Origin: Trichococcus ilyis
Lineage (GTDB): Bacteria > Bacillota > Bacilli > Lactobacillales > Aerococcaceae
Assembly (NCBI RefSeq): GCF_900109135.1
Contig: NZ_FNYT01000002.1
Coordinates: forward strand, 62,001 to 126,000
DNA length: 64,000 bases
Direction of reading: 5' to 3'
Below are positions 52,149-59,407 of the stretch, one piece after another (position 1 is the stretch's first letter; every line of letters starts with the position of its first letter). The position numbers were made by a program, and so were the translations under genes. The notes under the pieces are model-generated. The model did no database searches, was not told the origin of the DNA, and saw nothing but the letters and a program-made list of their open reading frames with translations.

Positions 52149-54008
52149 ATGAAAAGTACTATAATGAATTTAAAGAACCGACCTCTGACACAAATGCTCG
52201 CACTGACAGGCGCCCTTTCCTTGTTGACCGCCTGCTCGACTGAAGCAAGCACCACTACAGCCTCCAGCGACATCTCAGCCGCTGCTGCATCCGACTCCAA
52301 CTATTCGGAAAGCAACAGCACGGCCATCAGTTTCTCCGATCAAACGATCACAGTCGACGGCTCCGGCGCGGCAGCTGACGGTACCACCCTGACCATTACA
52401 CAGCCCGGAACATATATACTGAGCGGAACCTTGAGCGGAGGCCAAGTGCGCGTCGAAACCGTCGATGAAGCCGATGTCCAGATCGTGTTGGACGGAGCCA
52501 CTATCACGAATCCCACTGGTGCAGCTATCTACGTGAAAAGCGCCAACTCCGCGACCATTACCTTGGCCGAAGGAACGACCAATACTTTGAGCGATGGAGA
52601 GACCTATACCTTCGAAGACAGTGAAGATGAACCAGACGCTACTCTTTTCAGCAAATCCGATCTGATCCTGAACGGAACCGGAACTTTGGTCATCGATGCC
52701 AATTATGCCCATGCCATCAAAGGGAAGGATGATGTGACCATTGCGGAAGGAATCTACGAGATCACTTCAGTCGGCGATGCCATCAAAGGACGCGATTCGC
52801 TCTTCATCAGCTCCGGCACGTTCACAATCGACGCGGGCGGCGACGGACTGCAATCGACAAACGAAGAAGAGGAAGGCAAAGGAACCTTGACGATCCAATC
52901 CGGCACCTTCACGATTACTTCCGTTGCAGACGGGATCCAGGCATCTACCGACCTTCAGATCCTGGGAGGCGACTTTACGATCACGACCGGCGGCGGCAGC
53001 GCAAACAGCAGCACCCAGAGCGAAACTTGGGGAGCATGGGGCACTCCTGGTGCTGAGGCGGCCGCAGATACTACTGCCGAGGATACCGCCAGCGCCAAAG
53101 GATTGAAAGCAACAGGCTCCTTGGCGGTTTCCGGCGGCACTTTCGTGTTGGATACATCGGATGACGCCCTCCACACGAACGACACGATCCAAATCACAGG
53201 GGGCGATTTCACGCTCGCTTCCGGTGACGACGGCATCCATGCCGACAACACCTTGACAATCGACGAAGGAACCATTAATATCAATCAAAGTTATGAAGGA
53301 ATCGAAGCGACCGAAATCACGCTGAACGGCGGGGACATCACCTTGACGGCAACGGACGACGGCGTCAACACTGCAGGCGGGAACGATGCTTCAGCCGTCA
53401 GCGGACGCCCCGGCGAAAATACTTTCGCATCCACTGCCGAAGGGGCGGGCCTCTTGACCATCAACGGCGGTACGCTGGTCGTGAATGCGAGCGGTGACGG
53501 CCTCGACAGCAATGGCAGCATCGAAATGAACGATGGTACCGTGGTCGTCAACGGACCGACTGACAGCATGAACGGCACGCTGGACTACGACAGCACCTTC
53601 AACATGAACGGCGGCACGCTGATCGGTGTCGGAAGCTCCGGAATGGCGATGAGCCCTTCTTCGACCTCCGCACAAAGCTTCCTGTTCACTTCTTCCCTGC
53701 CGTTGGCTGCGGATGAAGCCATCCAGATCACCGGCCCGGACGGCGAAGTGATCCTGACGTTTGAAGCTTCCACGACGGCACAGTCGCTAGTGTTCTCCAG
53801 TCCTGACCTGGTCAACGGCTCTGCGTACACCATCACGACCGGAGGCACCGTTACAGGCGAAACCGCTACCGGAATCTATGAAGCTTCCGCCTTCAGCGGC
53901 GGCTCGTCGACCGTTGAGGTGAGCGCCACGACTGAAGCGAGCGGCGGCCAAATGGGTGGCGGCATGGGCGGCAACTCAATGCCCGTATCCGGTGCGTCCG
54001 TCAAATAA
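52149..54008 (+). CDS. Beta-helix lipoprotein of the Cthe_2159-like carbohydrate-binding family
   Basis: A 619-residue lipoprotein with signal and lipobox LLTAC (Cys about 29) and an Ala/Ser/Thr linker. A long repetitive beta-helix region starts near 60. Recurrent turns such as GGDFTLASGDDGIHADNT and GGTLVVNASGDGLDSNGS repeat about every 20 residues. Asp-rich DDG/DD turns suggest Ca2+ binding, as in the Cthe_2159 polygalacturonate-binding structure. The C-terminus ends in a Gly/Met-rich tail (GGQMGGGMGGNS). It is likely surface-exposed and ligand-binding. Third gene of the VTC operon. Confidence 0.85.
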   Translation: MKSTIMNLKNRPLTQMLALTGALSLLTACSTEASTTTASSDISAAAASDSNYSESNSTAISFSDQTITVDGSGAAADGTTLTITQPGTYILSGTLSGGQVRVETVDEADVQIVLDGATITNPTGAAIYVKSANSATITLAEGTTNTLSDGETYTFEDSEDEPDATLFSKSDLILNGTGTLVIDANYAHAIKGKDDVTIAEGIYEITSVGDAIKGRDSLFISSGTFTIDAGGDGLQSTNEEEEGKGTLTIQSGTFTITSVADGIQASTDLQILGGDFTITTGGGSANSSTQSETWGAWGTPGAEAAADTTAEDTASAKGLKATGSLAVSGGTFVLDTSDDALHTNDTIQITGGDFTLASGDDGIHADNTLTIDEGTININQSYEGIEATEITLNGGDITLTATDDGVNTAGGNDASAVSGRPGENTFASTAEGAGLLTINGGTLVVNASGDGLDSNGSIEMNDGTVVVNGPTDSMNGTLDYDSTFNMNGGTLIGVGSSGMAMSPSSTSAQSFLFTSSLPLAADEAIQITGPDGEVILTFEASTTAQSLVFSSPDLVNGSAYTITTGGTVTGETATGIYEASAFSGGSSTVEVSATTEASGGQMGGGMGGNSMPVSGASVK

Positions 54009-54094
54009 AATGCCTGACCGGAAAATCCCCTCTTCCGTTCCTGGCTTCTGCTCACATGAGCACCATTCTTTAGCTATAGACGAGGAATCTGAAA

Positions 54095-55084
54095 ATGAAA
54101 AAGAGAAGAAAACTAAAAAAGAAAAGAAAACTGAAAAAGAAATACGCGTTGCTCCTTTCCACCCTACTCCTTGCAGGATGCGTCACTATCCTTTTATGGG
54201 ACCTGGCCATCAGCAAGGATGGAGAAAGTGCTGCATCGGCCCAGACTCTGGCGACCGACCTTGCATACGAGATCGAGGAAGGCCAGGATACTGATGGAAA
54301 CAGTATCGCTGAAGCGAACGAGATTCTTCAGTCCAGCACGATCTTAAAGCCTTCAGGAGAAGATTTGGCGTCAAAAGTGGATGAATTGAATCTGACTTAC
54401 CCCGGACAAATCGGTTTTGTCCTCATCAATGAGCAGACGGGCGAAGCAATCACTTCCGATCCATCGCGCATCTTCACCAGTGCGAGCCTCTACAAACTGT
54501 TTTTGACTTACGCTATCCTGACCCAAGTCGATGCCGGCACGCTTTCCTTGGAGGACCAAATGGCTGACGACGGCGCGACCATAGACGATTACCTGACGAG
54601 CACCATCACTGTTTCAGACAACGAAACCGCCAAGGAACTCGCGCATCTGATCGGCTGGGACAATATTGAAACCTTCATCCATGAGCAAGGCTTCGTTTCC
54701 ACGAGCTTCAATCCCTATCTGGAATCCGATGGCATCTATTACAACGGTGACTTGGAAACAACTCCCGCTGAAGTGGCTTTCTTGTTGGAACGCCTGTTGG
54801 ACGGGGAGCTGCTTTCGGAATCCAGCACCACCTACTTTCTTGGGCTACTGGCTGATCAGCAATTGGTCTACGCCCTCAACACCGGACTGGATGAAGGCGT
54901 CGCTTTTGCCCATAAAACCGGCCTGCTTGACTCGGTCTCCCATGATGCCGGCATCCTGACGCTGGACGGCCAGACCTACATCGTGGCCGTATTGACGGAC
55001 GGCTGGCAGGATGCGACCAATGACGCGACACCTGTCTTCGAAAGCCTCGGGGCTGCTGTAATGACTTATCTATATGCGCAATAA
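54095..55084 (+). CDS. Class A beta-lactamase-fold serine hydrolase lipoprotein
   Basis: A 329-residue protein. The N-terminus is a run of basic repeats (KKRRKLKKKRKLKKK), then a hydrophobic segment with lipobox LLAGC (Cys29). Catalytic motifs are SLYK (Ser131-Lys134), SDN (174-176) and KTG (274-276). The Glu166-xx-LN omega-loop motif of true class A beta-lactamases is not found in the region about 200-225. A peptidase/PBP-like role, or penicillin binding without efficient turnover, is more likely. It follows the beta-helix lipoprotein by 86 bases. Confidence 0.82.
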   Translation: MKKRRKLKKKRKLKKKYALLLSTLLLAGCVTILLWDLAISKDGESAASAQTLATDLAYEIEEGQDTDGNSIAEANEILQSSTILKPSGEDLASKVDELNLTYPGQIGFVLINEQTGEAITSDPSRIFTSASLYKLFLTYAILTQVDAGTLSLEDQMADDGATIDDYLTSTITVSDNETAKELAHLIGWDNIETFIHEQGFVSTSFNPYLESDGIYYNGDLETTPAEVAFLLERLLDGELLSESSTTYFLGLLADQQLVYALNTGLDEGVAFAHKTGLLDSVSHDAGILTLDGQTYIVAVLTDGWQDATNDATPVFESLGAAVMTYLYAQ

Positions 55085-55095
55085 GAAACAGGAAG

Positions 55096-55175
55096 AGAGC
55101 GGGAAGGAACGCGTTTACGTAAGCTATGTTCGGATGCAGAAAAGAGGCCGGGATTTTGTCCCGGCCTCTTCCTGT
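55096..55175 (+). terminator. Family B repeat, copy 2, serving as terminator
   Basis: AAGAGGCCGGGA/TCCCGGCCTCTT stem (55142-55170). The preceding segment (GCGGGAAGGAACGCGTTTA ... CTATGTTCGGATGCA) matches the ends of the composite repeat at 10071-10256. The flanks AAGAAACAGGAAGAG and CTCTTCCTGTTCTT form an outer helix. Confidence 0.7.
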
Positions 55176-55261
55176 TCTTGTGCAGCTTACGGAGCTTCGC
55201 CCTCTTTGTCAGGGTGGCGGGTGAACGCTAGTCGGAGGAGCGTAATGTTGTCCATCCGCAG

Positions 55262-55389
55262 CTCCGGTGGGGCACCCGCTCACCGGATGAGACCGGTAAT
55301 TTTGGGCCTCAATTCCGACGAAGCCACGCTCGTCGGAGAACGCAATCAGAATGCTGGGTGAACTCCGGCGAAGCCTCCGTTCACCGGAG
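55262..55389 (+). repeat. Three-hairpin repeat, copy 6 (forward)
   Basis: Units at 55262-55287, 55313-55338 and 55363-55389, starting 51 and 50 bases apart. Spacer 1 has ACCGGTAATTTTGGGCCTCAA, almost as in copy 1. The rest of 55390-55578 shows nothing beyond the L25 ribosome binding site. Confidence 0.85.
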
Positions 55390-55578
55390 CAGAGCAGCGG
55401 AAGAAGCCTGTCGATCCACGTATCCACTCCGGATCATGCCAGCTTCTAAAGGCTTATCGTTGGCAATCATTCCCGATTTGCGGTAAGGTATAGAAGTACT
55501 ATCCATTTGCTGACGTTATATTTATTATACTCAGTTCAAGTCGAAGCAGTACAAGTAAACCAACCAGGAGGAACATAC

Positions 55579-56178
55579 ATGAAACTACAAGTAGAGAAAC
55601 GCGATAGGGTCGGCTCATCTGCATCGAAGCATGCACGATTGGACAAGAAACTGACGGCAGTCATCTATGGAAAAGATGTTGAAGCCACTCCCGTGTTGCT
55701 TGACGCCAAAGATTTTGACGAAGTGCTCAAACAGTTAGGAAAAAATGCGGTATTCGAAGCCGCCATGACTGGAGGCAAAACGATGCAAGTCATCGTCAAG
55801 AATATCCAGCAATCCGCACTGAAGAACCAGATCCAAAACATAGAACTGCAGGCCATCACAAAAGGCCAAAAACTGACGATGAGCGTTCCGATCCACTTGG
55901 TCGGCAGTGAAGCCGTCAAAGAAGGCGTTCTGACCCAGACATTGAATGAGTTGGAAATCGAAACGGACGCTGCCCATGTACCTACTGAATTCCAGATTGC
56001 TGTCAGCGGCCTGACCATCGGCGATAGCGTGGCAGTTGCCGATATCCAAGTCGATTCCGGCATCACTGTGCTTACGGATCCTGAAGAAGCAGTTGCGGTA
56101 GTCGCAGCCCCAATATTCGAAGAGACGGAAACAGCGGAAGAAGAACCCGTCAGCGAAAGCGAAGCCGTCATGGAATAG
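55579..56178 (+). CDS. rplY: Ribosomal protein L25 / general stress protein Ctc
   Basis: A 199-residue two-domain L25 (TL5/Ctc type) that binds 5S rRNA. The N-terminal L25 domain (1-90) holds VEKRDRVGSSASKHARLDKKLTAVIYGK. The C-terminal TL5 domain (about 95-180) holds LQAITKGQKLTMSVPIHLVGSEAVKEGV, followed by an acidic Glu-rich tail. The ATG at 55579 follows AGGAGG by seven bases. The upstream in-frame extension lacks an RBS. A strong terminator follows. Confidence 0.93.
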   Translation: MKLQVEKRDRVGSSASKHARLDKKLTAVIYGKDVEATPVLLDAKDFDEVLKQLGKNAVFEAAMTGGKTMQVIVKNIQQSALKNQIQNIELQAITKGQKLTMSVPIHLVGSEAVKEGVLTQTLNELEIETDAAHVPTEFQIAVSGLTIGDSVAVADIQVDSGITVLTDPEEAVAVVAAPIFEETETAEEEPVSESEAVME

Positions 56179-56216
56179 CCTTCTGAACTCCAGCGTGAGG
56201 ATGCTTCCTGTGCATA

Positions 56217-56260
56217 CAAAAAATTCTCGGTTCTGGACATCCAGAACCGAGAATTTTTTT
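56217..56260 (+). terminator. Terminator of rplY
   Basis: AATTCTCGGTTCTGGA pairs with TCCAGAACCGAGAATT, then TTTTT. Confidence 0.9.
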
Positions 56261-56315
56261 GGTTCCCACAACCACAGCTCTTCGGACAAACTGCTTGCGG
56301 ATCCTTATCTGCGCG

Positions 56316-56798
56316 TCATTCCAAATAGTTTTCCAGAAACCGCTGCGCCAAGCTGCCTTTTTTGATGTGCAACCGCGCCGCTTCTCTGGCAAACCACTCG
56401 GCCTGATCGACTTCATCCGTCATGCGATCGAGGCTCTCGCTCCCGACGGTACAGACGAAATTGAGCATCAGCGTATTGTTTTTCCCAAAATATTCGCTTT
56501 TGTTGTAGCGCAATCCGACCGCTTCAAGTCCGAGCTCTTCGGCAATTTCACGGGCTGCCGCCTGCTCCGCATTTTCGCCTTTGTTCACATAACCTGCGCA
56601 GAGGATGAAATCCGTTCCGCCGTACTGCTTGATCAACAAAATTTTGTTCTGTTCCTGATTCAAGATGATCATGCTCACGGCCGTGTTGAATACCGGGAAT
56701 CGATACCCCTCGCAGCCTTTGCAATAGAGAATCATCCCCTCATTCTCCAGATATTTTCCTTCTAGTTCTGTGCCGCATTCCATGCAATAATTCATCAT
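56316..56798 (-). CDS. Nudix hydrolase with N-terminal zinc ribbon
   Basis: A 160-residue protein. An N-terminal zinc ribbon (Cys in CMECG and YCKGC) is followed by a Nudix fold. The Nudix box GYVNKGENAEQAAAREIAEELGL (about 71-93) has the REIAEELG core. The zinc ribbon is like that of NAD diphosphatases and related hydrolases; the NADH-pyrophosphatase SQPWPFP signature is absent. It may act on NAD-capped RNA, ADP-ribose or another nucleotide. The start is behind TAGGAG. Confidence 0.87.
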   Translation of the reverse strand: MMNYCMECGTELEGKYLENEGMILYCKGCEGYRFPVFNTAVSMIILNQEQNKILLIKQYGGTDFILCAGYVNKGENAEQAAAREIAEELGLEAVGLRYNKSEYFGKNNTLMLNFVCTVGSESLDRMTDEVDQAEWFAREAARLHIKKGSLAQRFLENYLE

Positions 56799-56957
56799 TT
56801 TGTACTCCTATTCCAACAGCTGGTCCAGTCCGCCCGGTTCCGATCCCAAAATTGCTGATGCCTTTCGATATTCGCGCTTCAATTCCCGGGAAATAAGTTT
56901 GATTATAGCATGTACTTTCCGTTTTCAATTCATTATTGAGAATCTTGGCCAAAAAGA

Positions 56958-56992
56958 CAGAGCCGGCCGTTCGAATGACGAGCGGCCGGTTC
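56958..56992 (-). terminator. Terminator of the SRPBCC gene
   Basis: AGAACCGGCCGCTCG/CGAACGGCCGGCTCT stem; the minus-strand tail CTTTTT is short. Confidence 0.7.
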
Positions 56993-57005
56993 TTCTGGGT
57001 TGTTT

Positions 57006-57452
57006 TCAGGATTCGCAGATTGCTTTGATGTTTTCCAGAGTGTGTTGTGTGGAGTTCTCTTCCATTTTGTCCGTCACCAGTTTATCGAGGATCTTGGTGA
57101 ATAAGGTTTCAGGCGGAACGCTGTCGATATCGAATGTCAGCTCCGTTCCTCCATCCTTTGCGACGTAACGGCTGGTTTGCTTGGTCGGGAAACTCCCGGT
57201 GATGTCTCCGCTCCAGATGGCGCCGCCATCATCGGTACGTTTGCATTCCGTTACTTCGATGGTGATCGGGAAATGGATGCCCATCATGGCATAACTCGAT
57301 TTGACGATCGTGCCCACCTCGCCTTTTCCGCTGATGCTTTCTGGCTCGGAAAGTCCATTGTAGAAGTGTGACCAATTCTCAGGATTGATCGTGTATTCGT
57401 AGACCTTTTCGACAGGGGCGTTGATGAAGATGGTTTTTTCAAAAGTAGCCAT
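57006..57452 (-). CDS. SRPBCC-family (polyketide cyclase/START-like) protein
   Basis: A 148-residue START/Bet v1-like domain. It begins ATFEKTIFINAPVEKVYEYTINPENWSHF, the usual first strand and helix, and ends with the long helix FTKILDKLVTDKMEENSTQHTLENIKAI. Such domains bind hydrophobic ligands in a deep cavity. The ligand is unknown. The ATG at 57452 is used; an earlier ATG would include the GAGGAG site. The 57453-57758 stretch upstream holds only the next gene's promoter. Confidence 0.8.
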   Translation of the reverse strand: MATFEKTIFINAPVEKVYEYTINPENWSHFYNGLSEPESISGKGEVGTIVKSSYAMMGIHFPITIEVTECKRTDDGGAIWSGDITGSFPTKQTSRYVAKDGGTELTFDIDSVPPETLFTKILDKLVTDKMEENSTQHTLENIKAICES

Positions 57453-57677
57453 TAGTGATTCTCTCCTCTCATGATCCATACAGTGACTGGTTGCTTCGTT
57501 GATAATGAGCTAGCAGGAAGGACAAAAAAAGAAACTTTGCGATTGCATTCCCATCAAAAAATTTGGACAGTTTACTTGTTCCCCTTTGTTATACGCCCAT
57601 TTAGGCAATATTCAAAAATGTGCTCTCGTTTTTCTACTGACATCTGCAAGAATTTCCCACTGCCCGGATCTTCCCGT

Positions 57678-57706
57678 TTGTCCAGAGTAAGCGTTCGCAT
57701 TACAAT
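57678..57706 (+). promoter_or_regulatory. Promoter of the DUF438-hemerythrin gene
   Basis: TTGTCC (57678-57683), 17-base spacer, TACAAT (57701-57706). Confidence 0.65.
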
Positions 57707-57758
57707 GGAGATGACAGATAAGGATAGGAACCAACACTACTGAAAAAGCGAGGGGATC

Positions 57759-58994
57759 ATGATGGGCGGATCGAACAGCAAAGGCGCTCGCGAAGAAGAG
57801 ATGGAGCGCCGGCAAGGATTATTGAAGGATCTGATCCTGCGTCTTCATGCAGGTGAAGATTACGAACAGATCAAAAAGGAATTCAAGGAGCATTTCGCGA
57901 CTGTCAGCGCTCTGGAAATTTCGATGATGGAACGGAGGCTGATCGAACAAGGCCTCGCAGTCGAGGATATCCAACGGCTTTGCAGCATCCATGCCGCCCT
58001 GTTCGCGGATGCCGTTGCCTATGAACAGGCAATCTCCAGCGAGAGCGAAAAACCGGGCCATCCGATCCGGGTGCTGAAGGAAGAGAACGTGGCCATCGAA
58101 GCGACGCTCGACCGCATCGCCCGACTTTTGGAAAACTATCTGGGGCAGCCTGGCCCGGAGCTCAAAGCAGGGCTTTTGAAACAATTGGAGCTTCTCTGGG
58201 GTTTCGACAAACATTACGCACGCAAAGAATATGCCATTTTCCCGATCATGGAGCGCTATGGCATGACCGCCCCGCCGAAAGTGATGTGGGGCGTGGATGA
58301 TGAAATCCGCGGACAGTACAAGAAGCTCAGACGGATGGTCGAAACCGGGCAACTCGATAGCATCCCAGTCGTTTTCGAAGCGCTGCGCCAGGAAATGCAG
58401 GAAATGTTCATCAAGGAGGAAGACATCCTGTTGCCGATGATTTCCGATGCTTTCACCGAAGCCGACTGGCTGAAGGTTGCGGATGAATCGGCGGAAATCG
58501 GATATTGCATCGTCCATCCGGAGGCGGAATGGAAACCGGAGCGTGTCGGTCCGGAACCAACGGAAAAGCTGGGCGCAGTCCCGGAAGGAAATCTTGCTTT
58601 CGGCACCGGCTACCTCACCATGAAGGAGCTGGAAAGTCTGCTGAATGCTTTACCGCTGGAACTCACATTCATCGATGCGGAAGAGACCGTGAAATACTAC
58701 AACAGCGGACCGGATGAAAAAATATTCATGCGGACGAAATCCGCCTTGGGACGGCACGCCGAGAACTGCCATCCGCCGAAAAGCGTCGCGATCATGAAGC
58801 AGCTGGTCGCGGACCTGAAATCGGGAAAGAAAGACAAGGAAATGATGTGGTACGAGGAATTCGGGAAGTTCGTCGTCGTGACTTATCTCGCTCTCCGGGA
58901 TGAAAACGGCGTCTATCTGGGCACTCTGGAGTATGTGCAGGACGCCAAATCCGTCCGGGATCTTACGGGCTCGAAACGCAAGTTGGCCGACTGA
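57759..58994 (+). CDS. DUF438 / hemerythrin / PAS-domain protein
   Basis: A 411-residue three-part protein. DUF438 (about 18-85) is followed by a hemerythrin HHE domain (about 95-240, His/Glu in HPIRVLKEENVAIE, FDKHYARKEYAIFPIMERYG and EEDILLPMI). A C-terminal PAS-like domain (about 285-400) contains LTFIDAEETVKYYNSG, GRHAENCHPPKSV and MWYEEFGKFVVVTYLALRDENG. Relatives bind di-iron or heme and act in O2/NO sensing or repair. Two adjacent ATG codons are possible starts behind AGGGG. Confidence 0.87.
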   Translation: MMGGSNSKGAREEEMERRQGLLKDLILRLHAGEDYEQIKKEFKEHFATVSALEISMMERRLIEQGLAVEDIQRLCSIHAALFADAVAYEQAISSESEKPGHPIRVLKEENVAIEATLDRIARLLENYLGQPGPELKAGLLKQLELLWGFDKHYARKEYAIFPIMERYGMTAPPKVMWGVDDEIRGQYKKLRRMVETGQLDSIPVVFEALRQEMQEMFIKEEDILLPMISDAFTEADWLKVADESAEIGYCIVHPEAEWKPERVGPEPTEKLGAVPEGNLAFGTGYLTMKELESLLNALPLELTFIDAEETVKYYNSGPDEKIFMRTKSALGRHAENCHPPKSVAIMKQLVADLKSGKKDKEMMWYEEFGKFVVVTYLALRDENGVYLGTLEYVQDAKSVRDLTGSKRKLAD

Positions 58995-59009
58995 AGAATG
59001 ATTTCTGAA

Positions 59010-59036
59010 CTCCGGGGAATGTGGCCTTCACCGGAG
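59010..59036 (+). repeat. Solitary hairpin unit of the three-hairpin repeat family
   Basis: CTCCGGGGAA...TTCACCGGAG, 27 nt, 13 bases after the DUF438 stop codon, with no further units beside it. Confidence 0.65.
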
Positions 59037-59065
59037 GATACGCGCAATATTGACGAATTCTCATA

Positions 59066-59106
59066 AAAAATGCCGACGCATCAGTCAGAGGATGCATCGG
59101 CTTTTT
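59066..59106. terminator. Bidirectional terminator between the DUF438 and feo loci
   Basis: GCCGACGCATC/GATGCATCGGC stem with A-run and T-run on each side. Confidence 0.85.
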
Positions 59107-59118
59107 CGGTTATTCAGG

Positions 59119-59388
59119 CTACTCTTTGATCACTTGTGAAGTCGGGCAGTGATTCTCCCGCACCGCGCCCTCTTGCGGAGTCCGGATCTGCACCATCAGC
59201 GTGGAACCGGTGATAGGACAGTCGGCATCCTTTGCACTTGGTACAGTCGGTTCGTTCATCGGACAGGCTTTCACCGTGCAGGCATTGCATTTCTTTCTGC
59301 CGCTCGCAATCAGCCGGATTTGGCGGAAAAGGATATACCCCATCAGACTCAAAAAAAGCAGCAACACAATCCAGGATTGCAGATTCAT
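59119..59388 (-). CDS. FeoB-associated Cys-rich small membrane protein
   Basis: An 89-residue protein with one N-terminal helix (WIVLLLFLSLMGYILFRQI) and then six Cys: KKCNACTVKACP, a single DCPITG and HCPT. This matches the FeoB-associated Cys-rich family that lies downstream of feoB in Firmicutes and may aid iron transfer or partner with FeoB. The start is behind AGGAGG, 19 bases after feoB. The extra C-terminal part (about 55-89) is longer than typical short members. Confidence 0.8.
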   Translation of the reverse strand: MNLQSWIVLLLFLSLMGYILFRQIRLIASGRKKCNACTVKACPMNEPTVPSAKDADCPITGSTLMVQIRTPQEGAVRENHCPTSQVIKE

Positions 59389-59407
59389 CCCAACATTCCT
59401 CCTCTTC

